From Heterocephalus glaber (Eukaryota; Chordata; Mammalia; Rodentia; Bathyergidae): 64,000 bases of DNA. The notes below the pieces were generated by a model. It did not search any database. It was not told where the DNA came from and worked only from the letters and a program-made list of their open reading frames with translations. Position 1 is the stretch's first letter, and each line of letters begins with the position of its first letter. Both the position numbers and the translations under genes were made by a program. Shown here in pieces: positions 1 through 13,110 of the stretch. Where the stretch lies: positions 12,490,870 to 12,554,869 of the forward strand of contig NW_004624795.1 in the NCBI RefSeq assembly GCF_000247695.1. The letters run 5' to 3'.

Positions 1-3000
1 GGAACAGCATAATCAGTAAGAGCCACCAGCATCTGCCGCCAGTTGCCGCAGTGAAGCTGGGCCCTAGCATCCCGAGACACCTTCCCCTCTCTCCTTCTCA
101 GCAAGTAGTCACGATGTGTGCATTTTCTTGGGAAGTGTCAAAAAGCTCTTATTTCCTGCCTTCTCAGTGTTGAAAAAGGTATAAGGGAATGCTCTACACC
201 TGCCTGATGTCTGCGGTGTTAGTGTTATTAACAAGGATGATAGATGATAACTGGCTGATTAGAAAACCCTCCTGGTGCATGGGTACTGGGCTGAGTACTT
301 GCTTTAGCTCACTTCACCTTCATCCTGACCCTCTGCCCATTTTTCATAAGGAAAAGAGAGAGGTTCAGGACCTTGCCCTCAGGGACACACACAGCCCGCC
401 AGCAGCAGAGCTGAGATTTGAGCCTAGGTATAGCGCCTAGACTTTGGTCCATGAGCCAAATCAGTATGTGCAGATCTACTCATCTCTTGGCACTATAATT
501 GTCATTCTGGAGCAGCCCCTGCAGGGATCTTTTGCCCAAACATGGCGAGACTTCCATGGGCACCTGGAATTCTCTGCCATTGCTTTCCCCTCAAGAGTAC
601 TTGGGCACTGTGTTAAGCTCCTTGGAAAGGCCTCTGCTGCCCATGCATGTTTTAAAGTCCTGTGGACCATGGACGAGGAGTGGGGTGGCGTGGGAAGGTG
701 GGGTTACTAGTGTCAGGTCCCTGGTCTGCCCAGCTGACAAGCTGCTAGAAGGGAGCCAGATGCTTAAGCTGCACCAGGGGCCTCCCACACGCCTGGCCCT
801 TGTACTGTCCAGCTCTGGGTTGCTCTATCGTCTGCATCCAGAGCCATGCACTACTGTAGCTCCCTTCACATTTCCCTGGCAACTCCTGCTGCTCCCTGGG
901 GACTCCAGACCTGCCCCTGTCTGATCCATTCAGAGGAATCTTTGAGAACTGTAACTCAGATATGCTCTGTCCAGGTCCCCTAGCATGCCATCCAAGGTGC
1001 TGGTTAACCAAGCCTTTCCTACATCCTCATCCCCGATAGCCTGGGCTACTTGCTCGGCATATCCTGTGCCCCCACAGCTCCTTGACCACTAGGCTGTTTG
1101 AATTCCCATCCACCTAACCTTTGACCAACTCCTGAGGGTCTTTAGGTACAAACCTCTTGCTCTTGAACCTCTGCATATACCGCTGTCATTGTTCTCACTG
1201 ACTCCTCCCATTATATGAGGACCTTACTGGTAGGAGAGCATGCTCTATTCTCTTGTCATCCCCAGTACATGGGACATGATAGGTATGTGGTACCTGTTTG
1301 TTAACTAGAAGAGTGATAGTGTTTATCCTCACCAGGTTGCTATAGCAACAGATCTTCAGTCCTTAGAGGTCCCAAGGTCATACACCTGCCTTTCTGAGCC
1401 CTACCTGTAATCCGCTCTCCCTGCAGCCAGAGCAGGCTCTCCAGCCTCAGACCTATCACTTTGTGTTGCGACTACTCAACCCATGTCTCAGTGGTGCCCG
1501 GAGACGTTTCCTCTTAGTGGTACCACTAACACATTCTCTGAGTTTTATTGCACGTAAATTTCTTTTATGCTGATAAGCTTCGAACTGGATTGGAATTGAA
1601 TGAGGGACATTGTCCAGTATCTGTCAAGAATGTAATGGTAAACATTTAATGGGTGGATTTTTCCCCTTTTTACTTCCCCACAGTATCAGTTTTCTTATTG
1701 AATTTGGGAAGCAATAGCAATTGATTAAGTTGCAGTAGAGCTTGCCCTAAAAGGAAGTGATTGATAATCCGTTTGGGTCTGGCTTGCTTGCTTTTCCCCT
1801 CCTGATTTCCTTGGCCACTTTTTCAATTACCAACTGTATTTAGCTTGGTTTGCTCATCGTAACTCATTTCCCCTTCCTCCAGGATCTGCAGGGAAGTTGT
1901 AATATAATGTTGGAGTAGTGACATCTAATTATTTCCCTTGGACATCAGTTAGAAATGCAAGAATACATCTTCCTTGAGGTGGACAGACGAGAGATATGAG
2001 GCTGTGAAGCAGAACACGTCTTTGCCCACATCGGTCTCGTGGGTGGAAGGGAGTTTAGGGCACCGTGTGACATCACAGATGCCTGGTCACTGCTCTCAAT
2101 TAGAGCCCATGTGGCCTCCCGGAACAAAGGTCATGTAATTGATTTCCCAGGTGGACCAAATGGCTGTTTGCCGTTAGGTGAGCCTCGGCCGCTTTCACTG
2201 GTGGGAGGAAAGCCACCCAGAGCTGTGTGGCACTGTGAGTAGGTTCACCTCCTTATCTTCAGAGCTGTGCTTTTGCTTCTGTTGCTCATATTTTGCTATC
2301 CACAAAGAGTATTCATCTGTCCAGTTTTGGCAGCTTGAGAGCTTTCTAAGAGAAATTAAGTAACTTCTACATTTATGCTCCTCAGTTAATATATGCACAG
2401 TTTATTGGCCCTTATTTGGTGTTCCAGAATGTACGTTGTCATAGTCAATTTTGTGAGTCTTATTTTGCCGCTGGGGTTTCCCTGTTTCGCAGCTGGGGAG
2501 CATGGGGCTTGAAATGGTGGAGGGTCTTGTCTAAAGGCAGTGGGTGGGATATCAAGGGTGCCCAGTAGTACCTTCCCACAACCCTGCTGGAGTGAAGGAA
2601 TTGAGAACCAAGAAGAAGCTGTCAGCACAGCCCAGCATCGCCTGAGAAATGTGAAGGTGAGGACATGCTGAAGACCCCTAGTGCTGGGGATATTTCCGTA
2701 GGGCAGGGACAAGCCCCATGGAGGGATGGACTGTCTTAAGGTGGGGGAGCAGAAGGGAACTTGTACTGTCTGTGGGGCTTCTTCCAGAGAGGGAGGAGGT
2801 GCTGCCTAGTGTGTTCCTCCCAATTCACTGCAGCCTAAGTCACTCTACCTCTTTTGAGACTAGGAATAGTCCAGAAAAAAAGCACAGGAAGACACTTTTC
2901 CCAGTGCACCATGATGGAGCCTGCAGGCTCTATTCTGGAGGCCAGGTCCCATGCCTCACCCTCCTGGCTGCTGCTGAATGTGTTTGCAATGAAGTGAGGA

Positions 3001-4445
3001 ACGTAGCACCCACCCAGCGCATCTCTAAGTTGCTTTCTGCTCCCTGTGGACTCTGGGAGGTTGGATTTACCAAAGAACCATGTCCAGAAGGCATGTGGCC
3101 AGGGACAACCTCACTGTACCCCGAAGCCCTGAGCTGGGGTGCTCCTCCTGCCCCTGCCCACCACAAGGCAAAGCTGTCTTTTTGGTTTGGGGAGCAGAAG
3201 TCTCACAGGTGTCTCTTGGGATTGCAGAGTCCCTGATTCCAAACTGCCATTGAGCAGGGAGCAGCAGCCCGAATTTTGGTCAGAGTTAATGGGGTGAAAC
3301 AGCAGCACCATTTTCATGGGCACTGAAGATTTCTTCTAACTGTTCAGGTCCATAACCAAGGCAGCTAACTCAGCGAATTGTTTGCATTCCTGAGAAGGCC
3401 TCCCAGCTGTGGTACCTCCTGGCTGCTGCTCAGTTGGCCCTCCCACTGTCCCCTTCCTGATCTTTGTAAATTTTGTTGAGAAGGATGCAGGGATAGGAGT
3501 GACATCGCTTACCACAGCCTGCCTCCCATTTTCCTGCTGCTGGCATGGGGAGTTGACAAAATATTTAAATAAAGTCTCTGGGGAAAGGGTCGTGCTTAGA
3601 TTATGAAAAGAAGCCTCCCAGCCCCAGTCACATACTCGGCCCCTCTCTAATTCCATCTACTCAGCACCACCATTCCTAGTCACCACTCAGCCTTGCAGGG
3701 AAGGAGGACGGTGCCCTAAAAACGGCCTAGAGAGCAGTCTTCTTAAAAAGGCAGTTGAGGATCAGAAGCTATAAATAATGTCCTTTCGACAAATAGCTAA
3801 GATGACTGGATTCCCTTTTGGACCCTGTCCTAGTATGGATGGGCTGGGCAGGAGTGTTCCTCCCCCCACGAGGCTTCGAGTTACTGGTGGCCCAGCCAGG
3901 TGAGACCTAGCCTTTGGGTGCAGGTGGGAATGGGCCTATGTGGCTTGAGCTGCCCGCTGGTTTTAGAGACACATCTTTCCTAGAGGCCTAACCGTGGACA
4001 GCCGCCCCTGCAGGTCACTGACCCATCTCTGGACCTTGCCTTGGTCCACACCAGCACCCTGGCCAGCTCTGCAGCACTTGGGCTGCTGAGACCACAGACA
4101 GGCCCTCTGGTGGAGACCTTCTCTCGGTGGAGGTCCTGAGGGACAGCACCTTCCAGTACCTCTCGGTTTGCCTTGAATGTATTAAGAACTCAGGAGTTCT
4201 CAGGCATCATTTTAATCGATCCCTTCTCTAATTCAGAATTATAAAAGAGATATTGCTGCCCCGAGCCAACTGGGCAAAATGGCATGGTAACTGCTCTGCC
4301 TACCTGACAGGGAGTATTTGGGCTCAGACTCTCCCACGTGAGGACAGTGTTTGGAGATAAACTAAGGAAAATGTTAAGGAAATGGTGTCGCTAAAGGAAT
4401 GAGAAGGACCAGTGGTCACAAGATGAAAAGATCTCTTGTACTTTT

Positions 4446-4531
4446 TTTTTTTTTTTGGTACGCAAGATCAAACTCGGGTCCTTGCGCTTTTGAGGCAGGC
4501 GACGGAACCACTGAGCTAAATCCCCGGCCCT
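4446..4531 (-). repeat. ID-like SINE (tRNA-derived), with target-site duplication
   Basis: On the - strand it reads as a tRNA-like unit (A box-like GATTTAGCTCAGTGGTTCC, B box-like GAGTTTGATC) ending in an A tail, seen here as the T run at 4446-4457. A 14-bp direct repeat, TCTCTTGTACTTTT, flanks it at 4432-4445 and 4532-4545. The intact duplication implies fairly recent L1-driven insertion. Confidence 0.9.
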
Positions 4532-5559
4532 TCTCTTGTACTTTTTACCACCTCCCCTTTTGCCCTATCCCATTCTTCCTCCATGACAGGGTGCTTTCCC
4601 TGGTTGTCTGGATGGCACTTGGGTAGCAGGGCATTTCTGGCTGCTGCATCCCGTCTGGTCCTAGTGGTGACCATGCAGACACCTGAGAGCCATTCATTGG
4701 CCAGGCAGGCTCAGGCCAGGGAAGCTGATGGGACTGATGACAGCCTGCACCCCTGTCTCTGCCTGCTCCTGCGCCTAGCAGCTACACCACGAGTACCTGC
4801 CCTGCCTCTTCCTCAGAGCCAGCCCACGTCCACCAAGGGGCCAAGGCCACTGGACATCTGGAGGCTGTGGGCACAGTGGCCCGGGTGTCAGCGTCTCCAT
4901 GGGGTGGGACCACCTTTTCAGTGTTAACTCTTTCTTCAGGACTGGTTGGTAGTGTGGTAAAATCAGTTCTTCAGCAGAATGCTGTGGGTTCTCTTGAGGG
5001 CCCCTGGCCATCTGGATTTGTGCTGAGCATGCCATGTAGAGTTCAGAGACACGTGTGGCTGGACGACTAGAGCTGGGACAGTGAGAGGACAGTTTAAAAT
5101 TGCTGCTGGATATCTCTCAGTACAGTAGCAAATAGGACAGCCTGTTACACTGCACACTGCGAGGAGGCACTCCTGCGTAATGATGTCTTCCCAACCTGCC
5201 CTCCAGCTGGCTTCCCTCATTGGCTTTGGGGGGAAACTGCTTTTTTGAAATATTTTTGGGGTGGTGAAGGAGGAAGAATTTATGCTGTAAACCCTTCCAC
5301 CAAAACTCCAGGCTTAAGGACTTACAGTCCTGTGTCCCCCACTGAATTCCGGAAAAGGAACAGAGGGGCGGGGAGGACTGACGAGACTCCACAGGGACTT
5401 ACGGGGTCTGCTCCATGGACACTGTCCACAGCTCTGCTCTCTGCGCTACTTCCTCCTCCACTGCCAACTCCCCTGTTCTGGGGGAAGCGTGGCTGGGGAG
5501 CAATGACTCTGATAAGCTTTGCCCGACTTGAGAAGCGACCACTCCCAGCCTGGACCAGC

Positions 5560-5715
5560 TGAGCCCCCTTCAGCCAGCTGCATGACCTCTCTGGACCTCA
5601 GACTCACTCGCAGAATGGGGAAACAGTAATGGCTGCCCACAAGGGTTATGGAGAGTCATTGGATGCTGCCTGTGTCGTTCCTCACAGGCCTGGGAGACAC
5701 AGTAAAGGTGGAGGT
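5560..5715 (+). repeat. MIR SINE
   Basis: MIR core and 3' part: catgacctctctggacctca and agaatggggaaacagtaatg. Confidence 0.65.
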
Positions 5716-6679
5716 TAGCACAGGGGCCTGCCTGACAGGTTGATTTTACCCGATTTCTGCTAAGCAGTGCGCCGTGGGGCTCTGTTCTGCGAGCATCCCT
5801 GGGAAGGATGCAAGCCAGTCTTGCCCAGTGGGACAGAAAGCCCACCACCTTCCCTGGCTGTGGGGGAGCCCTGCTGGGTGCGGATGTGACTTCGTGGGAC
5901 CTGTCATGCCGATGAAACAGCAGCTGGGAAGGTCAGTGTTTCAGCCTCCCCAGGAGAGCCCCCTGCCCAGGCCGATCTGCCCATCTAGGGAGTCAGGTAT
6001 GGAAACCTCTTTTGATTCTACTCTCTGTTTGGCTCATGGTGCCCCGATTTCAGGACCCACCAAAAAACAAGCAAAGAAGTGAAAGCAGAGTCCTGCAGTG
6101 GGGAGAAGCCCGTGTGGAGGGCCTGAGTGCTGCTCAGGTCGTGGAGGGCAGAGCATGTGGTCTCCTTGCCCACCTGGGTGGAACAAAGCCCTGTAATGCT
6201 GTCTCGGCAGCCCTAGGCAGGCCCCCAGCATCTTGGAAGCCCCACCCCTGCACACCAGCCTTGCTGCTTTTCTGTTTCTGTGCAGTTAATGCTGAGAAAC
6301 CCAGGTGAGCTGCCCTTGCTCCTGTGGGCCGGAGATACTGCCACCTTCACCCCACCTGACCTTTGCTCCATGGCAGCATTAGGAGCTCTGCCCAGATGTG
6401 GTTTCATCTTGGACCCTTTCCCAGGGCAGGAAGGAGGCTGTGCTCATGAGGCAGTGTGGGCTGAGTCCAGAGGCAGGAAAGAAAGTAGAAAACCCAGCCT
6501 GGCCCTCTGGGAAGTGGCGAGAACAGTCTTTGCTGGCTCTCCTGGGGAACTCCCTTTGCCCAGAGAGGAGTCTGCCTCATGTTTAGTCAGAGTTTTAGAG
6601 GCCCAGGAGATACACCCCAAGGCAATAGCTGATGAGGATAGGAGGACTAGTCCACTCATCATTTGAATTTGCAGCTTTG

Positions 6680-6835
6680 GGGCCTGGATTCAACTTCTGG
6701 TTCTTTCCACTCACTGTGTGTATATGCTACCTATCCTCTCTAAGCCTTGGTTTCCTTGTTCGTGAAATGGGGATAATTTTTGAGGTGCCAATTGCTGTTG
6801 ATGAAATGAGGGAGCATTTATAAAGAGCCTGATGT
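6680..6835 (+). repeat. MIR SINE
   Basis: ctctctaagccttggtttcc followed by cgtgaaatggggataattt is a clear MIR 3' half. Confidence 0.75.
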
Positions 6836-6879
6836 GTAAGAATGTCCAGTCATTATGCTTCACCCACCCACCCATCCAT

Positions 6880-6990
6880 CCTCTTACCTGCTCTTCCATC
6901 CATTCATCCGTCTACACATCCAGTAAGCAGTTACTGAGCCTCTACTGTGTGACAAATACTGGGGCACCCCAAGAAGATCAGAAATGGATC
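6880..6990 (+). repeat. L2-like fragment after a CCAT-rich run
   Basis: A short run of ccatccatcc-type units is followed by gcagttactgagcctctact and gtgtgacaaatactggggc, resembling an L2 3' end. Confidence 0.5.
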
Positions 6991-9024
6991 CTGGCATAGA
7001 AGCTAAGGTCATACCAGCCAGGCCTGTAGATTTTTCTTCCTGTGGGTTCTTTGCATAGAGGGGACATTCTTCTCTTGGCAAAGGCATTGCTTGCCAGTTC
7101 CGAGCCAGCTGCCACCCTGAGCACTGGCCACTGTGTTGCCCCTGGCTTTGCCTGTGGCTTGGAACCAGGGTTGTTGGTCTTCTAGACAACAGGGTGTATA
7201 CAGCTGCCTTCGAGCTGTACTGTCTTGGCGATGGCAGTGACTCAGGGCTCTCCAGGAGAATCCATCCACTACTGCGCATGTTGGCCAGCTTTCTGGAAGG
7301 TGAAGGAGGGCCATCATTTGAAAATATTATGTTGGGAGAAAAATACTTATTTCACCACTGCAAAAGAATGGAGTCACTTCTAACACTGAGAGCAAACTGG
7401 TGGCTAGCAGATCAGATCCTCAGGGCCCGCAGTGGATGGAGAAGCCATGCTGTGTGAATGGCACACACACATTTTCTTACCGACGGCTGCAGACCTTGGA
7501 GGCTTGTCTCATTAGGGATTTAATTATTCCTCCTGCTGGTTCCATGGAAGGTTCTATTCCTCTCCATCCCTGTACTGAGAGACATTCACTCAGTTGGACT
7601 ATTTACCAGTGGTTCAGGGGACTCCATTCTCAGATCCAAAGAGCTGCAGGCAGATAGGGTACTCACAGAAGAGACCAGGCAAGCTCGCACAGCTCGGTGT
7701 GAGCTCAGCTCTCAGCTCAGAAGCCCCAAGCCCATTTCCCTCCCACGGCACCACCGTCTCTTCATAAGCAGTGTGCCAGTGTCAGGTCATCACCAGTCCT
7801 TCCTGATGTCTGTGGCCTTCCAGAATTTTAACATGTCAATAGTAGCCACATGTTAGTTTCTTTGTCTGTGTGTCTGTCCCCTCCCCCCACACCCTCCCTC
7901 CTTCCTCCACCACCCCTCTGATCCCCAGGTCTGCCACCCTCCCTGAGGATGCTGTAGTTAAGGAGTTCGCAAAGATCCCGTTGTCTGGCCTGTTACACGC
8001 TCTGCTGAACAGCCCACCTGAGCCAGAATGGGCCCGGGCGCCTCCTGTGACGCGTGTCACATTTCCCAAGCACAGCTGATGAACAGGGCGTCCTTTCTGA
8101 CCAGGCCCCTGTGCGTGTGTCTCACTGTACAGCCATACCGTTGTCTGGAGACACAAAGGTCCCTGTGTCCCCAGCTGCCCATCCTCTCCACCTGTGAAGG
8201 GTGTGCTGTCTGTCTGTGGGGCTTTTACTGGATTAGGGCACAGATGGCTGGGTTTGAGTGCAACAGTAATTAAGAAGTGCCCGAGAGCAAACATATTCAT
8301 GGGCATTGGCCCAGGCCTGCCCAGAAGGTTGCCTTGTGACCAGGCGTCACGTGACTCCATGATCAGTTATCAGTGGTGATGACATTGCTTGCATCTTTTG
8401 TCCTTGGATGCTTTTCTTTTAGCTGGGGAATTTCTTCCGGATGTGTGGCTCCTTCCACTGCTTGGGGTAAGCTTGGGGGTTTCTGGGCTGCAGTGAATCC
8501 AAGTAGGGAGACGTGAAAACCCCCAGTAAGCACAGAAGGTTGGGGTGATGGGGAGGGTAGAGGCCTGAGGTTCGAACCTCCTGGGCCCCTTGACCCCCTT
8601 CATGGGTACTTAAAGTCTGGGTAGCAGCCCTGAGGAGTCTGAGTCCTGGAGGATTCTGAAGATGGCACTGCTGCCAGGGTGCCCTGCCCCACGTGAGACC
8701 ACTTCAAATGCTTATGAACCTATGGGTATATAGGGCGATCCTCAGCTTGAGAACTGGGAGTCCTATGACGTATATGCCTACTACAAACATTGCTCACTGA
8801 TGCAGTAAGTGGTGCTGGCACATAATGGGTGCTAACACGATTATGAACACTGTTGCACTTTCTTGCCTGCTTGCCGGCACTTATGTATAGCTTTTTATTC
8901 ACTGAACACATATATCTTGGTGCCAGTCATGCGGCCTTGGGTTGTTCGTTACCTTTGCATGAGCATGTCTTATTTCACTGACTTCATTAACAGCTCTTTA
9001 TGGACCACTTCATGGTGCAAATGC

Positions 9025-9185
9025 TGTTCTCAAGTGCCTTGCATACATTGCTGTATATAAGCCTCACCGAGTTCGTCTTGGAGCGGTGAGGACACTGAGA
9101 CGCAGAGGGCTGCTTACTTGCTGAAGACTACACAGTGGCTTGTCTCTGAGCCAGGCTGCCTGGCTGGCTTGGGCTATGGTGCCCT
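9025..9185 (-). repeat. MIR SINE
   Basis: Reverse-oriented MIR with tgaggacactgagacgcaga and gactacacagtggcttgtc. Confidence 0.55.
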
Positions 9186-10199
9186 GCTCTGAGCTCTTAG
9201 ACGACCCATAGCACCTGGCACAACATCGATGCTTCCAGAGAAGGCGGGGATCCTGATGGGTTTCCTGTTTTCAGTAGGATAAGTACAGCATTCGAGGTTT
9301 CTCAGTAGTTCAGTTCCAGCTGGTCTTCGCAGCCACACCGGTTCCACATCCTGGCTCTTGAGCCACATTGTCCTGCTTGCTGTACCCCAGTGTGCACCAT
9401 GCTGCAGCTTTTCACTTCCCTCGTCTCCACCTGGACTGCGCTTCCCTGCCCCTTTGATGTCCAGAAGCCTTGTCCCACGCAGGATCCATGGATGGATGAC
9501 AGATGACACCTGCCTGGAAGCTTTCCTGCATTGTCCCAGATTGTCCCTTTCTTCTGCCCCACCCTATCACAGCCTTCTTGAGCTTGGTGCTGAGATTATT
9601 TGCCTGTCCCGCTAAGGATAGGGTTCTCTGCATGGGGACAGCTTCATTTTATACCCCCAGGATGAGCACTATGCCTGGCGCAGCAGCTGGGCTCCACACA
9701 CAGCTCCTGAGTGAATGGGTTGATTTGAGCAGCTTCATGGAGCAGTTGCTGCTATGTCTGCCTAGGCTTTAAAAGCAGAGGAGGGGACAGCATTTCAGGC
9801 AGACGTCCCCTTCTTGCTATTCTCCTGTTTCCCAGGCTCCCTGGGTTTGGTGAAAATTGGCTGTAGTCATGAGATACCCCTGTTGCCTCCTAAATAACAT
9901 CTGTTTACTTTCCCAGTGAGAGTAGCAATTTATGATGAGCAAAGAGAAGCAAAAACCCCCTTCTTTCTTTCGCTGCCTATGTGTTCCTGGGGCACTGGGC
10001 AGATCCCCAAAGACATCCTCACAGACTGGATTTGAAATCGGGGACCGTGTGAAGATGTAACATCAGCAGATAGGGTTCAAGGTAGTGCAGTCTTTGGGGT
10101 TTTCTCTCATTCGGAGAAGTTGAGAAGTGGCACGGAAGACCTTGAAGCCCAGAGCTTGGACCCCACTCAGTCTTTGAAGGACAAGCTCCATTCTCGGGG

Positions 10200-11560
10200 A
10201 GCAAGAATCATCTTAAACGTGGAAACAAACACAGCAGAGGAATACGTACTTGAGGCTTAATATAAGCTAATTCCTTTTGGCACAGCCCCAGACATCTTGA
10301 TTAAATGGCCTATGAAGTGCTGAGATATCTTGATAATGTACGTTTTACATTTGATTATATAATCAATTATGTTTCTCCTAATAAAATTTAAAATGAGCTA
10401 AAAACACCACAAGAACGCTGAACCACATATGAAAAGGAGGTCTCCAGATGGGCGTAAGGAACACCCTGAGGCACCGTCAGAGGCCACTGTCACCCCACAC
10501 CCGGGTTTTCCGAGAGTGGGTACAACCTGAGGGATCATTGCAAGCACGCAGAAAAGCACAGCACTGCTTTCCGAGATGAAAATGGTTTGTTTCACTCCAT
10601 CACTGAGGGAATGAGGATTTGTCTCATCTCAACAAAGCTCCGGGCAGAAGTGAAGAGAGAACTCAGTGGAGCCGGGCTTCCTTGTAAGGCTGCTACTGAT
10701 CTGGTCAGGGCCACCAGTCAGTTTATGAAACAATAAAAAGCAAAGTGCTCAGAAGCGAACCAAGGGCCTTGTACAGCCAATTAGGAGAGTCGCTGCATGG
10801 CCTCCTCTGCCTGGCGCTGCAGCAGTCACACCCACCAGGGAGGTGGCAGCATTTAATAGAAGGGGCATGCTCAGACCCATTCTTCCAGGGAGCGGGGGAG
10901 AGGACCAAGGATTCTTCCCATCGATCCCCTGGAGGCTGATGTTGGTCCAAGGACGCCTGCATGTAGCAGGGAGCTCGGGAGCTTGGGGGACAAACTCTCA
11001 TTCTTATTAACGGATGGAAGGGTCTATTCCAAACAATCCATTCTGTCCCGCAGACAAGCTGCTGCGGCATTTTCGTTTCTGTTTAAAACATTGCTATCAA
11101 CCAGTTGGAATATAAGCCCGGAGTATCGCAGGGAGTAATCTAATTAGTATGAAGTCAATTCAGTCGCTCCTTTTGTATCTCGTGATTAAATAAGTGGGGA
11201 AAATGGCTTGAAAATTAGGTGCTAGAACGACCCAATTACATTTCTGTAGCTTTTTGTATTCAATTTCATAAACAATTTTGCTCTTCGCTGGTTAATCAGT
11301 GAATGCCTTTTTCCAGTTTGAAAAGCACTTTTGAAATTATAATGCAATTAAATTGTGTGTGGATGTTCTGGCATAGCGAGTGTGAAAGCCAGGGCTTGGC
11401 AGGCCGCCATGTTGTACCTTGACTGTAATGAGGCCCCAGGCTGGCAGCTTGCGAGTGTCATTCATAATATTGTCCATGCTGAGTTACTGTAAAGTGCAGC
11501 TGCCTTAACCAGCAGTTAACCAGCGACCGCCAGTCCTCGCTTGTGAGTGGGGTATGTGTG
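10200..11560. promoter_or_regulatory. Repeat-poor AT-rich block, candidate conserved non-coding element
   Basis: About 1.3 kb with no recognised repeat, long AT-rich stretches and homeodomain-type cores (TAATTA at 11141-11146; CAATTA at 11345-11350). Such blocks in introns of developmental regulators are often conserved enhancers. Conservation itself cannot be seen from one sequence. Confidence 0.35.
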
Positions 11561-11829
11561 CCTCATGCAACAGAGCTGTGCCCCAAGGTGACAGAATGGC
11601 AGGCCTCCTCCTGAGGTTGGCTGAGCCACCGGAAAGTTGGGTGTCTTCCTGATAGATGAAGCCCCTTCTTCAGACGTGATCTGCTAACTTGTCCCCAGGA
11701 CAGGGTGGGATGGATTTGTGCTTGCTCTGCTTCTTGGCCTTACAGTCCGTAACTGTCTCATTTTCACAGGTTATGGGAAGCGGGGGAAGGAAAGAGAAGT
11801 CTTGGGCATCTTGCTGTGTACCAGCATTA

Positions 11830-11985
11830 TAATAAATATTTTTACTTAGTCCTTCCAGTAACCTTGCAAGGGACATATTATTGTCTCTGTTTTATAGATG
11901 AAGATATTAGGCACAGTAAGATTCAATAACTTCCCGTAAGTGGTGGCTCGGAGACTGGGGCCTGTGTTTAGCTAACTCCAAAACG
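11830..11985 (-). repeat. MIR SINE
   Basis: ctgttttatagatgaagata followed by ttaggcacagtaagattc is an antisense MIR. Confidence 0.65.
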
Positions 11986-12469
11986 TGTGGGTTTTTCAAC
12001 ATTTCTGCATCCGGGAGACAGACTAACATACAGGTTAGGGAGCTGGACGGGGCTGGGTACAAGAGGGTGGCGTGAGGCCACTGCTGTCTGTGAGGGTGGG
12101 TGACAGCAGGAGTCGTCCCTATTCTGAGAGAATGCTTTGAGTCTGTGGAGAAAACTGTGTGGAGAATGAAACATGCTTTAGGTTACTTTCCCTCCCAAAA
12201 ATCATTATTTTGCCATATTTCCCCTCCTTTATGAGTATGAGGTGGGATGCGCTGTAATGTGGGTACCGGATACAAAACAACCCAAGGTTGGAAAAAAGAG
12301 AAGACCCCAGAGGAAAGGTTGCCCATGACATAAGCCCCTAAAGCTTACCCAATTAATAGCAAACTGTCCCTTGCCTTAGGCCATGAAGTTTGTAGGAAGC
12401 AGACTCCCGAAGGCCTCACAGCACCGCCACAGAAGGTGGTTGGATCATCCTGGTTCCAGGACTTACTTT

Positions 12470-12564
12470 TTTTTTCTTTTTTTTTTTTTTTGGTACCAGG
12501 GATCGAACTCAGGTCCTTGCGCTTGCAAGGCAGGCGGTGGAACCACTGAGCTGAATCCCCGGCC
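12470..12564 (-). repeat. ID-like SINE with perfect 14-bp duplication
   Basis: This is the same family as the copy at 4446-4531, with an intact tRNA-like body and A tail (T run on +). The direct repeat CCAGGACTTACTTT lies at 12456-12469 and 12565-12578. Confidence 0.92.
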
Positions 12565-12799
12565 CCAGGACTTACTTTCTTAGTGACTTGAAGGCTCAGT
12601 TCCTAGCAGTTAACACCTAGCTCCAGCCTCATCTTCCTTCCTCCCTGGAGATTCTGCTTCCTGATAGAGGCCTTCAGACTAAACCCAGCTTACTGGAAAT
12701 GAGTGTCACTAACTCCTGGAGGGTCCTATTCTGCACATTCCTTCAGGTTAAACTTGACACAGAATCTCCACCAAAGGGGAAGTACCTGTAGCCCGGTTA

Positions 12800-13110
12800 T
12801 TGTAATGCCTGCTGTGTAGGAATAACAAGCTTTACCCCAAGGCAGCCCTCAGGGAGGCTGGAGAGCCGAGATGGTGTTTATTGGTGAGAGAAAACGTCTG
12901 GGAGGTAGAAAGAAGCACACCTGGGCCTGGCTGGCGAGTCGGGGAAGAAGGGGACTGAGGGGTGAAATGTGGGGAGCAATCTTGGACTTGGGAAGACTGT
13001 TGTGTGTTGCAGCCTCTTTTAAAAACTTTTTTTGGCTGCGCGCCTGGGAGATCTTGGGTCAGGTGCAACATCTGTTTGGCAGTAAAGCTCCATAAAGCTA
13101 GGATAGGGAG
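12800..13110 (-). repeat. Possible solo LTR on the minus strand
   Basis: On the - strand a TATA-like TTTTTAAAAGAGGCTGC (from about 13025 downward) is followed roughly 150 bases on by CCAATAAAC (near 12875-12883). That spacing resembles an LTR promoter and polyadenylation signal. Terminal repeats and duplications are not clear, and no retroviral genes are present. Confidence 0.35.

Noticed and set aside
2718..3236. 172-codon open frame
   Set aside because: No similarity to a known protein, no splice or promoter context, and heavy overlap with antisense frames.
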